The notes beneath the pieces are model-generated. The model was given only the letters and a program-made list of their open reading frames with translations, searched no databases and was not told the origin of the DNA. A program made the position numbers and the translations under genes. From Rubrobacteraceae bacterium (lineage in GTDB: Bacteria > Actinomycetota > Rubrobacteria > Rubrobacterales > Rubrobacteraceae): a DNA stretch of 9,833 nt. This document shows positions 1 to 5,775 of the stretch, piece by piece; within the stretch, counting starts at the first letter, position 1; every line of letters starts with the position of its first letter. The stretch covers positions 1-9,833 of the forward strand of contig JACCSM010000169.1 of the NCBI GenBank assembly GCA_013698525.1, in the 5' to 3' direction.

Positions 1-512
1 AGTCCCTCGTGGCGCCGGCTCACGGTCAGGCTGGGGCCGCGCCCTCCTTCCCTGATCTCCAGCAGGTACACCTTGAGCCGCTGGCCGTTCTCGTAGCGCT
101 CGTTCGGAACCTGCTCGCTGGCGGGCAGGATCGCCTCGACCCTACCGAGGTCGACCAGCGTCATCCGCCTGTGAGCCTGCTGTACGATGCCGGTCACAAC
201 GTCGCCCATGCGCTCGCCGTACTCTTCCAAAAGCTGCTCGTTGTGCACCTCGGTGAGGCGCTGGTAGAACGTCTGGCGCATCACCTGGGCCGCTATGCGC
301 GTGAAGTCGTGCGGCGTTATGTCCTCGCCCTCTTTCATGACCCGCAGGTCGCCGGTCTCCTCGTCGAGGACGACCCTCGCCTCCTCGACTGCCCCCTCAC
401 GGCCCTGGTAAGCCGCGAGCAGCGACTCCTCTAGTACGCCTTTCACCGTCTCGAAGGGAATGCTCTTGTCCGTCTCTATCTCGCGTAGCGCGGATAACAA
501 TGCCGTATTCAC
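1..512 (-). CDS. nusA: Transcription termination/antitermination factor NusA, N-terminal part (3' end outside window)
   Basis: NusA binds RNA polymerase and nascent RNA, promotes pausing and intrinsic termination, and takes part in antitermination complexes. The first 170 codons are visible. Residues 1 to about 104 match the polymerase-binding N-terminal domain (MNTALLSALREIETDKSIPF at the start). Residues from about 105 match the S1 RNA-binding domain, with VDLGRVEAILP near 120-130 and GPSLTVSRRHEGL at the window edge, the last being the typical end of the S1 domain before KH1. The start is GTG at 512-510, which overlaps the rimP TGA (GTGA, 4 bp). An AGGAGG lies about 10 nt upstream inside the rimP end. 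No ATG is available nearby and the GTG gives the usual N-terminus. The KH domains and the rest of the protein lie beyond position 1. It is transcribed with rimP and is probably subject to the leader hairpin described upstream of rimP. Confidence 0.95.
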   Translation of the reverse strand, partial: MNTALLSALREIETDKSIPFETVKGVLEESLLAAYQGREGAVEEARVVLDEETGDLRVMKEGEDITPHDFTRIAAQVMRQTFYQRLTEVHNEQLLEEYGERMGDVVTGIVQQAHRRMTLVDLGRVEAILPASEQVPNERYENGQRLKVYLLEIREGGRGPSLTVSRRHEG

Positions 513-961
513 TTGTATATGTCCTCCTTGAGGTTCGCGCGGGTCACGGAACCGAACGACAGCTCCACCTCCGCTCCCTCGGAGAGTCTCAGCACGAAGG
601 CGTCTTCACCCGTCCTGTCTATGACGCCCGTGAAGTTCCTGCGCCCATCCAGGGGTTCGCCGATCCGGACCTTCGCCTCATGACCAACGAAACGCCGAAA
701 GTGCTCAGGCCTCGTCAGCGGACGCTCGATGCCAGGGGACGAGGCTTCGATGGGACCATCGTAGCCCTCGGCCTCGACAGCCGGGGCAATGACGGCGGCA
801 ACCCGCGAGCAGAACTCATGGTCCACAGGACCGTCCTCCCGATCCAGGAGCACAGTGAGCAAATGCCCGCCCGAGAACCTGGCCTCCACCAGCTCGGTTC
901 CCTCGGGAAGCACTCCCTCGACCACCTCTGCCAGCCTCTCTAATCCCGCCGTCTCTCTCAC
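509..961 (-). CDS. rimP: Ribosome maturation factor RimP
   Basis: RimP helps mature the 30S subunit. The 150-residue protein has the family length and the diagnostic block at residues 72-93, beginning EASSPGIERPLTRPEHF. The C-terminal part (about 94-150) fits the SH3-like second domain, with FTGVIDR near 110-116 and a final LKEDIYK. The start is GTG at 961-959, preceded by GGAG only 3 nt away, which is a short spacing. The family N-terminal helix (LERLAEVVEGVLP) begins a few residues in, so a later start is unlikely. The stop overlaps the nusA start, so the two are probably translationally coupled. This rimP-nusA pairing is very common in bacteria. A promoter and a terminator-like hairpin lie just upstream. 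Confidence 0.95.
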   Translation of the reverse strand: MRETAGLERLAEVVEGVLPEGTELVEARFSGGHLLTVLLDREDGPVDHEFCSRVAAVIAPAVEAEGYDGPIEASSPGIERPLTRPEHFRRFVGHEAKVRIGEPLDGRRNFTGVIDRTGEDAFVLRLSEGAEVELSFGSVTRANLKEDIYK

Positions 962-974
962 CTTCTCCGAACGA

Positions 975-1007
975 TAAAAAAAGCAACGGGCCCGAAGACC
1001 CCTTGCT
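975..1007 (-). terminator. Intrinsic terminator hairpin in the rimP-nusA leader (probable attenuator)
   Basis: On the minus strand a hairpin runs from 1007 to 982: AGCAA, one G:G mismatch, then GGGTC pairing with GGCCC/G around a UUCG loop, closed by TTGCT. It is followed at once by a run of seven T (982-976). Stem, CUUCGG-type loop and U-tract are a textbook intrinsic terminator. It lies between a good promoter (-10 at 1025-1030) and the rimP start at 961. The upstream ferritin-like gene already has its own terminator at 1235-1267. The simplest reading is therefore a leader attenuator and not the end of an upstream transcript. Predicted terminated RNA would be about 40 nt. Confidence 0.8.
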
Positions 1008-1024
1008 CACTTACAGCAGGCTTG

Positions 1025-1052
1025 ATTATATCTCAGAGTATGTCGGTTACAA
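1025..1052 (-). promoter_or_regulatory. Promoter for rimP-nusA
   Basis: On the minus strand TTGTAA (1052-1047) is separated by 16 nt from a perfect TATAAT (1030-1025), which fits a housekeeping sigma factor. Transcription would begin near 1018, about 10 nt before the leader hairpin and about 57 nt before the rimP GTG. The perfect -10 stands out against the GC-rich background. Confidence 0.75.
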
Positions 1053-1111
1053 GGCTCGCAGGACCGCCAGGGGATTCTCTAGAACACCCGCTCGCGCCGG
1101 GCCAACACGTT

Positions 1112-1213
1112 CTACGAGGCTTTCCACTCCACCGTCTTGGGCAAGAACTCCTCGAAGCCGAGGGCAGACACCTCTACGATTATGAACTCCTGAGGAGAAC
1201 TCCACACTCTCAT
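1112..1213 (-). CDS. Possible 33-residue small protein, unknown function
   Basis: A short ORF starts at ATG 1213-1211 and ends with TAG at 1114-1112. The peptide begins MRVWSSPQEFIIVEVSALG and ends FEEFLPKTVEWKAS. About three quarters of its third positions are G or C, with most AT-ending codons in the first third, so coding character is plausible but not strong. No Shine-Dalgarno is visible before the ATG. It starts about 22 nt after the ferritin terminator, leaving no room for a separate promoter in between, so expression would depend on read-through. The W-x2-P near the start and a later GFE recall PqqA-type peptide precursors, but the P-to-GFE spacing is longer than in PqqA and no modifying enzyme is in the window. 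It may equally be chance or a gene remnant. Confidence 0.25.
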   Translation of the reverse strand: MRVWSSPQEFIIVEVSALGFEEFLPKTVEWKAS

Positions 1214-1234
1214 CCCAGGCGTTATCAGGCTGGG

Positions 1235-1267
1235 GAAGAAAAGGGCCGGAGCTGTTGCCCCGGCCCC
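1235..1267 (-). terminator. Intrinsic terminator of the ferritin-like gene
   Basis: On the minus strand GGGCCGG (1266-1260) pairs perfectly with CCGGCCC (1249-1243), and the stem extends inward by a G:U and a G:C pair. It is followed by TTTTCTT. It starts about 25 nt after the stop codon at 1293, the expected place for the end of this single-gene transcript. Confidence 0.85.
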
Positions 1268-1292
1268 TGAATCCTCGCTTCGACCGTAGACG

Positions 1293-2060
1293 TTACTTTC
1301 TCACCGTGTTGGGCAGACGGCTGCACAGGGCGTCGAGGCTCTCGTAGGGCCCGTAGGGCTCCGGGCAACTGACGATGAACGGCGCCACCGCCCCGCAGAT
1401 CTTCCGCGGCGCCACCGGCTTGTCGAAGACACTCGGGAACGGCTGGGCGCCGTTTATGAGGTTCAAGTAGGCGGCGTGGCGCGCCTCGACCGTGGCGATG
1501 GTCGCCCCCGCGGTCTGGAGCTTGGCGTTCTCGATGTGGGCTACCGCCCCGTCGTAGGCGGTGACGCCCGTGTTCTCGAGCACCCGCGCCACCTCGAAGA
1601 AGTTCCCGACGCTCTTGAAGGCGGTCTTCTGGAAGTTGTAGGTGCACTCGGGCACGGGCTTGCCCCCGAGGCTCCGGATCACGCCCTGGAGGAACTCCAC
1701 GTGGGTCTGCTCGTGGTCGCGGAGGATCGTGAACTCCATGCGGACCTCTTCGCCTTCAAGCGTCCCGTTGATCCCCTGCTCGCTGTAGGGCCTATTGTTC
1801 TTGAGGTACTTCATGAAGTCGTTCGCGTCGAACTTCTTGAGGCCCTGGGTGTAGAAGACCGCCTCGAGGTGCTCGAGCGTGAGCGCGAAGTTGAGCATGT
1901 CGATGTCGGTGGGCGGTTCCGGCGTGTTGTGGGCGAATGCCGCGCCAGGGACCGCCATCAGGGCACCGCCGGCGAGCGCCGCCGCCGACCCGGTCAGGAA
2001 GCCCCGCCGGGAAGTCAGTGATCTTCCCTCGTTTTCATCGAGGTATGTACGTTCACTCAT
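1293..2060 (-). CDS. Tat-exported ferritin-like domain protein
   Basis: The 255-residue protein has a twin-arginine signal: TSRRGFLTGS at 16-25, a hydrophobic Ala/Gly-rich segment, and a likely cleavage site after AFA (41-43). The mature part resembles the Ferritin_2 family of ferritin-like four-helix proteins. Candidate metal ligands sit in helix motifs: E63/E66 (LEHLEAVFY), E117 and H120 (RDHEQTHVEF), E162 (LENTG) and E192/H195 (VEARHAAYL). Four cysteines (139, 222, 232, 246) in the exported part could form disulfides. The start at ATG 2060 is supported by AAGGAGAA about 9 nt upstream and by the correctly placed signal peptide; an in-frame extension to 2342 has no such support and runs through the promoter. 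The substrate is unknown, and iron/manganese binding or oxidative-stress defence is inference from the fold. The gene is monocistronic between a promoter and a strong terminator. Confidence 0.88.
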   Translation of the reverse strand: MSERTYLDENEGRSLTSRRGFLTGSAAALAGGALMAVPGAAFAHNTPEPPTDIDMLNFALTLEHLEAVFYTQGLKKFDANDFMKYLKNNRPYSEQGINGTLEGEEVRMEFTILRDHEQTHVEFLQGVIRSLGGKPVPECTYNFQKTAFKSVGNFFEVARVLENTGVTAYDGAVAHIENAKLQTAGATIATVEARHAAYLNLINGAQPFPSVFDKPVAPRKICGAVAPFIVSCPEPYGPYESLDALCSRLPNTVRK

Positions 2061-2084
2061 GTATTCATTCTCCTTTTCTCGAAT

Positions 2085-2100
2085 GGCCAGCGTTCTGGCC
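2085..2100 (-). promoter_or_regulatory. Hairpin/palindrome in the 5' UTR of the ferritin-like gene
   Basis: GGCCAG and CTGGCC form a perfect 6-bp inverted repeat around a 4-nt loop, 24 bp before the start codon and just upstream of the ribosome binding site. It could be a 5' UTR stem-loop or a DNA-binding site. It lacks a T-run, so it is not a terminator. The function is not known. Confidence 0.4.
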
Positions 2101-2195
2101 CATCTGTTCATTGCTGATCGTTCGTCCTGTCCTGTAACCCCCTTACTCTTCGCACGCTCCGTTCGTCCCCGGGCGCCCATGCCGCTCAGGGCGGA

Positions 2196-2224
2196 GTTAT
2201 AACACAGCGTTTCAAAACAGTCTA
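2196..2224 (-). promoter_or_regulatory. Probable promoter of the ferritin-like gene
   Basis: On the minus strand TATAAC (2201-2196) lies 17 nt downstream of TAGACT (2224-2219), a 4-of-6 match to the -35 consensus. Transcription would start near 2189, giving a leader of about 128 nt. That leader carries a 9-bp direct repeat (GGACGAACG, at 2160-2168 and 2119-2127) and the hairpin at 2085-2100. Confidence 0.55.
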
Positions 2225-2270
2225 CGAACGTGGGGGCGACTCGGATCACAGCGCGCCTTCGCCTGCCAGT

Positions 2271-2372
2271 ATTTTTTTCACCTGCTTCTACGCCATCCTC
2301 GACCCCGAGACCGGTCGCTTGAACTACACCAAGGCCGGGCATGACCTGCCGTACCTGTGTCGTAGTGGATAG
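2271..2372 (+). pseudogene. Remnant of a SpoIIE/RsbU-type PP2C phosphatase
   Basis: The plus strand, read in codons beginning at 2271, encodes FFTCFYAILDPETGRL, then NYTKAGHDLPYLCRSG and a TAG at 2370-2372. This matches the well-known core block of SpoIIE/RsbU family Ser/Thr phosphatases (consensus like F-x-T-x-FYxxLDPxTGxLxYxNAGHxPPxL). Only about 32 residues remain. There is no start codon, the upstream sequence shows no convincing continuation, and the family's downstream blocks (PLG, then LYTDG) are absent in this frame. A run of seven T (2272-2278) just before the block could mark a frameshift. The minus-strand ferritin promoter lies next to and upstream of it. It is best read as a decayed gene fragment. 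Confidence 0.7.
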
Positions 2373-2431
2373 TCTCTCGACAGATGCATGGAAGCCCGCC
2401 CGGTGGCATTATGTTCGAAGTGGGCGGCGTC

Positions 2432-2457
2432 AAAACCCGCCAGGTTCTCCAGGTGGG
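2432..2457 (-). terminator. Weak hairpin terminator after ispG
   Basis: On the minus strand CCCACCTGG and CCTGGCGGG pair around an AGAA loop, with seven G:C pairs and two mismatches (A:C, T:T), followed by TTTT. It begins 18 nt after the ispG stop. The interrupted stem and short T-run make it a modest terminator that could allow some read-through. Confidence 0.45.
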
Positions 2458-2474
2458 AGAGAAGAGGGCCTTTA

Positions 2475-3548
2475 CTATTTCCTGTCGTCCTTTGCTATCT
2501 CTTCGAAGAGGGCATCGTAGATCTCGTCGCGGCCCACTTTCCGCAGCGGCTGGCCTTTGGAGAAGATCACACCGTCGTCCTTGCCGCCGGCCACCCCGTA
2601 ATCGGCGTCACGGGCCTCACCAGGACCGTTGACCACGCAGCCCATGACCGCAACGGTAAAGTGGTCCTCGAAGGGCTTGAGCCCTTCCTCGACCTTCGCC
2701 GCCATCCCGATCACGTCGAAGCCGAGCGTGCGAGCGCAACTCGGACAAGCTATAACGTTTGGCCCGCGGTGCCTGAGGTCGAGGGCCGAGAGGATGTGGT
2801 AGGCCACTGGTATCTCCTCGACGGGGTCCTCGGCGAGCGAGATGCGGATGGTGTCCCCGATCCCGTAGGGCAGAAGCTGGCCCAGTGCCGCAGCACTCTT
2901 TATTGCACCTGGCAGCTTTGTCCCTGCCTCGGTTACGCCGAGGTGCAGCGGCGCGTCAGAGTATTCGCGGAACTTCTTGTTGGCCTCGACCATCTCTGGG
3001 ACGTGGCTCGCTTTAAGCGAGACCTTGAAGTCGAAGAAGTCCATCTCTTCGGCGATCTCGACCTTGTGCAACGCGCTCGCCACCAGCGCCTCGGCCTTGG
3101 GGAGGTCCCAGAACCGCTTCTCTACAGACCCTGAGTTGACCCCGATGCGCATGGCCGTGCCCGTCTCCTGGCACTTCTCGATCACCCGGCGGTAGCGGTC
3201 GTCGCTCCCCACGTTGCCAGGGTTTATCCGGACGCACGCAGCACCGGCGTCGGCGGCCCCGAGTGCCATCCTGTAATCGAAGTGGATGTCGGCGATAAGG
3301 GGCACCGGCGAACGCCAGACGACCTCCCTGAAACCTTTGAGAGCCTTGGAGCCGTTGACCGAAATGCGCACGAGGTCGGCGCCGGCAGCGTTGAGGTCGT
3401 AGACCTGCTGCACCGTCGCCTCGACGTCATACGTCATGGTATTGGTCATCGACTGCACGGCCACCTGGGCTCCGCCGCCTATGGGCACGTCGCCGACCTT
3501 TATCTGCCGGCTCGTAACCGGGCGTTCACGCAGCGCTGCCTCTGCCAT
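2475..3548 (-). CDS. ispG: 4-hydroxy-3-methylbut-2-enyl-diphosphate synthase IspG (GcpE)
   Basis: IspG is a [4Fe-4S] enzyme of the MEP isoprenoid pathway that reductively converts MEcPP to HMBPP. The 357-residue length is normal for the short bacterial form. The TIM-barrel part carries VAVQSMTNT (29-37), LIADIHFDYRMAL (84-96), RINPGN (107-112) and KVSLKAS (175-181). The cluster-binding C-terminal part has C268 and C271 (ACPSCART) and C304 with E311 (MGCVVNGPGEA), the expected ligands. The ATG at 3548 has GGAG 4 nt upstream and gives the usual N-terminus (RQIKVGDVPIGGGAQVAVQS). It lies 31 bp after rseP and is the last gene of the array. Dxr, another enzyme of the same pathway, is encoded two genes upstream. 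Confidence 0.97.
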   Translation of the reverse strand: MAEAALRERPVTSRQIKVGDVPIGGGAQVAVQSMTNTMTYDVEATVQQVYDLNAAGADLVRISVNGSKALKGFREVVWRSPVPLIADIHFDYRMALGAADAGAACVRINPGNVGSDDRYRRVIEKCQETGTAMRIGVNSGSVEKRFWDLPKAEALVASALHKVEIAEEMDFFDFKVSLKASHVPEMVEANKKFREYSDAPLHLGVTEAGTKLPGAIKSAAALGQLLPYGIGDTIRISLAEDPVEEIPVAYHILSALDLRHRGPNVIACPSCARTLGFDVIGMAAKVEEGLKPFEDHFTVAVMGCVVNGPGEARDADYGVAGGKDDGVIFSKGQPLRKVGRDEIYDALFEEIAKDDRK

Positions 3549-3579
3549 CTCACTCCTATACGTTTCGGATGCCCCTATC

Positions 3580-4620
3580 TTATTCCGGGATGAACGGCTG
3601 TCCAGTGAAGATTTTACTCAGGTCGGCGTAGGTCGCGAAGAGGAAAAGAGCCAGGACGAGGACGAGGCCGAAAGCGGCGATCTTGCCCATCGTCTGCTCG
3701 CTGACAGGCCTGCCGAGCACTTTCTCCGCCGCTATAAAGAAGAGATGCCCGCCGTCGAGAGGCAGGATCGGGAACAAGTTGAACAATGCCAGGTTCAGGC
3801 TGATCAGGGCCAGAAGCGGCAGGAAGAACCCCTGGTTGACGGCGGTGCTCCCGACCGTGGCGATGCCGACAGGACCGGTCACGTTCTCATACAGGTCTTT
3901 CTCACCTGTTACGAGCTGCCCGACGAAAACCCCGAGCCGCACCGTGATCTCGCCACACCGCTGTACTGATAGGCCGACTGACTCCAGGGGCCCGTACGTG
4001 GTCGTCTCTACCTCGGGACGCACACCGACGAGCGCCCGATCTTTAGCCTCCGGATCGGCCCCCAACTCTCCCTCGAAGGTCTTCTGTGAACCGCCGCGCA
4101 ACACGGTAACACTCACCTTCTCACCGGGCTCACGGCCAGACATCTGGCGTTCGAAACCAGCCCACGTCCTTACCCTATCGCTATCGAGGCCGACGATCCT
4201 GTCTCCGGCCCTGATCCCAACCTCCTGCGCCATCGATCCTCGTTCGACAGCACGCACGACCGGCTTTACGTCGGCAACACCCTGGAACATGTAAACTCCA
4301 GCCAGTATGGCAACGGCCGCGAGGATATTGGCAACAGGACCAGCAAGAATGATAAGGGCCCGTCGCCACGCCGCTTTGGCGTAATACGTGTCTGGTCCCT
4401 CCGCGCCGTCCCCCATACCTGCCATCCTGGCGAACCCTCCCAGGAGTATTATGCGGAAAGAATAGACGGTCTGGCCGATCTTCTTCTTCACGAGCGGCGG
4501 TCCGAAGCCGACGCCGAACTCTGGGACCCTTACGCCAAGGGCTTTGGCCGTGAGCATGTGCCCGAGCTCGTGGATGACTATAAGGCAGATCAGGCCGAGC
4601 AGCGCGACGATAACGGTCAT
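3580..4620 (-). CDS. rseP: Site-2 zinc metalloprotease RseP (M50 family)
   Basis: This is an integral-membrane protease that cleaves substrates within or near the membrane, typically anti-sigma factors after a first cut. The 346-residue protein has the HELGH zinc site at 17-21 in the first membrane segment. A second membrane segment follows around 86-111 (RALIILAGPVANILAAVAIL). A single PDZ domain spans about 117-205 (VERGSMAQEVGIRAGDRIV). The third zinc ligand motif is NLFPILPLDGGH (281-292), and a last membrane helix lies near 313-331. One PDZ domain is usual for Gram-positive members, against two in E. coli. The ATG overlaps the dxr stop (ATGA), with GGAG 7 nt upstream. The substrate cannot be told from the window. 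The placement next to dxr and cdsA is widely conserved. Confidence 0.96.
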   Translation of the reverse strand: MTVIVALLGLICLIVIHELGHMLTAKALGVRVPEFGVGFGPPLVKKKIGQTVYSFRIILLGGFARMAGMGDGAEGPDTYYAKAAWRRALIILAGPVANILAAVAILAGVYMFQGVADVKPVVRAVERGSMAQEVGIRAGDRIVGLDSDRVRTWAGFERQMSGREPGEKVSVTVLRGGSQKTFEGELGADPEAKDRALVGVRPEVETTTYGPLESVGLSVQRCGEITVRLGVFVGQLVTGEKDLYENVTGPVGIATVGSTAVNQGFFLPLLALISLNLALFNLFPILPLDGGHLFFIAAEKVLGRPVSEQTMGKIAAFGLVLVLALFLFATYADLSKIFTGQPFIPE

Positions 4621-5756
4621 CGCGAGTCTCCGTTCGCGCGCCGCCGGGCCTCATCACGCGCCCATCCGTCAACGGTTACTATGGCTTCCATGCTCTGCAT
4701 CATCCCGAAGTCCGGCACCACTTCGAGGACCTCCTCTATAACATCTGCTATATGCAGGAATCTTATCCTGCCGTCAAGGAAGGCCTCGACTGCGACCTCG
4801 TTGGCCGCGTTGAGCGCGACGGGATAGGCGCCCCCTGCACGACCGGCCTCCACAGCGAGCGGCAGGCACCTGAAGACGTCGTTGCGCGGCTCCTCGAAGC
4901 TCCAAGTGACGCCGTCGAAGGGCACAGGCTCGGCCCCAACGTCGACCCTCTCAGGGTAGATGAGACCGAAGGCTATGGGCAGCCTCATGTCAGGCAACGC
5001 CGCGTGCAGCACGACCGAGCCATCCTCGAAGAGCGCGCCACCATGAACCACCGACTGGCGGTGCACGACGACCCGCACGTCTTCGAACCGAACGCCGAAG
5101 AGGTGGTGCGCCTCTATAACCTCGAGCCCCTTGTTCATCATGGTGGCCGAGTCTATGGTGATCTTCCTCCCCATCCGCCACGTCGGGTGCCTGAGCGCAT
5201 CCTCAGGCCCGGCCTCGACGATCCTTGCCTTCTCGAACGCGTAGAAAGGTCCTCCCGACGCCGTCAACAATATCCCCGCTATCTCCTCCTGACGCCTCCC
5301 CTCCAGACACTGGAAGATCGCCGAGTGCTCGGAATCTACCGGTATTATGCGGTTATTGGCCGCGAGGTCCATTACCCACTCGCCCGCTGCGACGAGCGAC
5401 TCTTTATTGGCGAGGGCGACGCGGTTGCCCGCCTGCAGGGCGCCGACGGTGGCGGCGAGCCCGGCGAAGCCGACTATGCCGTTGAGGACGACGTCCGATG
5501 GCGCGCCGGCCAGCCGCCCGGCGGAGCCGGGACCGGCAAGCACCTCGGCAGTGAGGCCTTCGAGTGGTCCTGTGTCCCCAGATTCCAGGGCTATGTACTC
5601 AGGGGTGAACTCGGCCGCCTGGAGGGCGAGTGCTCGTGCGTCGTTACCCGCTGAGAGGCCGACGAGTTCGAAGCGGTCGGGATATCTGCTGACGACGTCG
5701 AGGGCCTGCCGGCCGATACTGCCCGTCGAGCCGAGGATCGTGAGGCGGCGTCTCAT
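4617..5756 (-). CDS. dxr: 1-deoxy-D-xylulose-5-phosphate reductoisomerase
   Basis: Dxr converts DXP to MEP with NADPH, the first committed step of the MEP pathway. The 379-residue protein has the nucleotide-binding GSTGSIG (9-15), LANKESLV (115-122), metal ligands D141 and E143 (PVDSEHSAIFQ) and E212 (MMNKGLEVIEAHHLF), and the substrate loop HPTWRMGRK (190-198). The usual HPQSxxHS block reads HRQSVVHG at 232-239: the Ser and His are kept, but Pro is Arg and the last Ser is Gly. ATG at 5756 lies 19 bp after cdsA; no strong Shine-Dalgarno is seen, but the glycine-rich motif is at the normal distance from it. The stop overlaps the rseP start. Confidence 0.96.
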   Translation of the reverse strand: MRRRLTILGSTGSIGRQALDVVSRYPDRFELVGLSAGNDARALALQAAEFTPEYIALESGDTGPLEGLTAEVLAGPGSAGRLAGAPSDVVLNGIVGFAGLAATVGALQAGNRVALANKESLVAAGEWVMDLAANNRIIPVDSEHSAIFQCLEGRRQEEIAGILLTASGGPFYAFEKARIVEAGPEDALRHPTWRMGRKITIDSATMMNKGLEVIEAHHLFGVRFEDVRVVVHRQSVVHGGALFEDGSVVLHAALPDMRLPIAFGLIYPERVDVGAEPVPFDGVTWSFEEPRNDVFRCLPLAVEAGRAGGAYPVALNAANEVAVEAFLDGRIRFLHIADVIEEVLEVVPDFGMMQSMEAIVTVDGWARDEARRRANGDSR

Positions 5757-5775
5757 CAGGGTGTAGGGTCCAATC

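Larger units (their letters stand above)
962..1292. other. Intergenic region between the ferritin-like gene and rimP
   Basis: This 331-bp gap holds, in minus-strand order, the terminator of the ferritin-like gene, a possible 33-codon ORF, about 60 bp in which I see nothing convincing (1053-1111), the rimP promoter and the leader hairpin. No tRNA or recognisable riboswitch was seen. In several bacteria proS lies between ispG and rimP, but no trace of it is present here. Confidence 0.6.
2061..2474. other. Intergenic region between ispG and the ferritin-like gene
   Basis: This 414-bp gap holds the weak ispG hairpin (2432-2457), the plus-strand phosphatase remnant (2271-2372), and the minus-strand promoter and 5' UTR of the ferritin-like gene (about 2061-2224). 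I see no intact gene. Together these suggest a site of past insertion and decay that interrupts an otherwise compact housekeeping array. Confidence 0.6.

Noticed and set aside
816..1010. 64-codon minus-strand frame starting GTG at 1010, a possible leader peptide through the hairpin
   Set aside because: It has no Shine-Dalgarno, begins about 8 nt after the predicted transcription start, and runs out of frame into rimP; no regulatory codon run is visible.
1088..1101. CCCG/CGGG inverted repeat in the ferritin-rimP gap
   Set aside because: The stem is only 4 bp with no T-run; it is expected by chance at this GC content.
2061..2342. In-frame N-terminal extension of the ferritin-like gene up to 2342
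   Set aside because: The ATG at 2060 has a good ribosome binding site and places the Tat signal correctly; the extension covers the promoter and runs antisense to the phosphatase fragment.
4752..5654. 300-codon plus-strand reading frame
   Set aside because: Antisense shadow of dxr, which has all its catalytic motifs; high GC produces long spurious frames.
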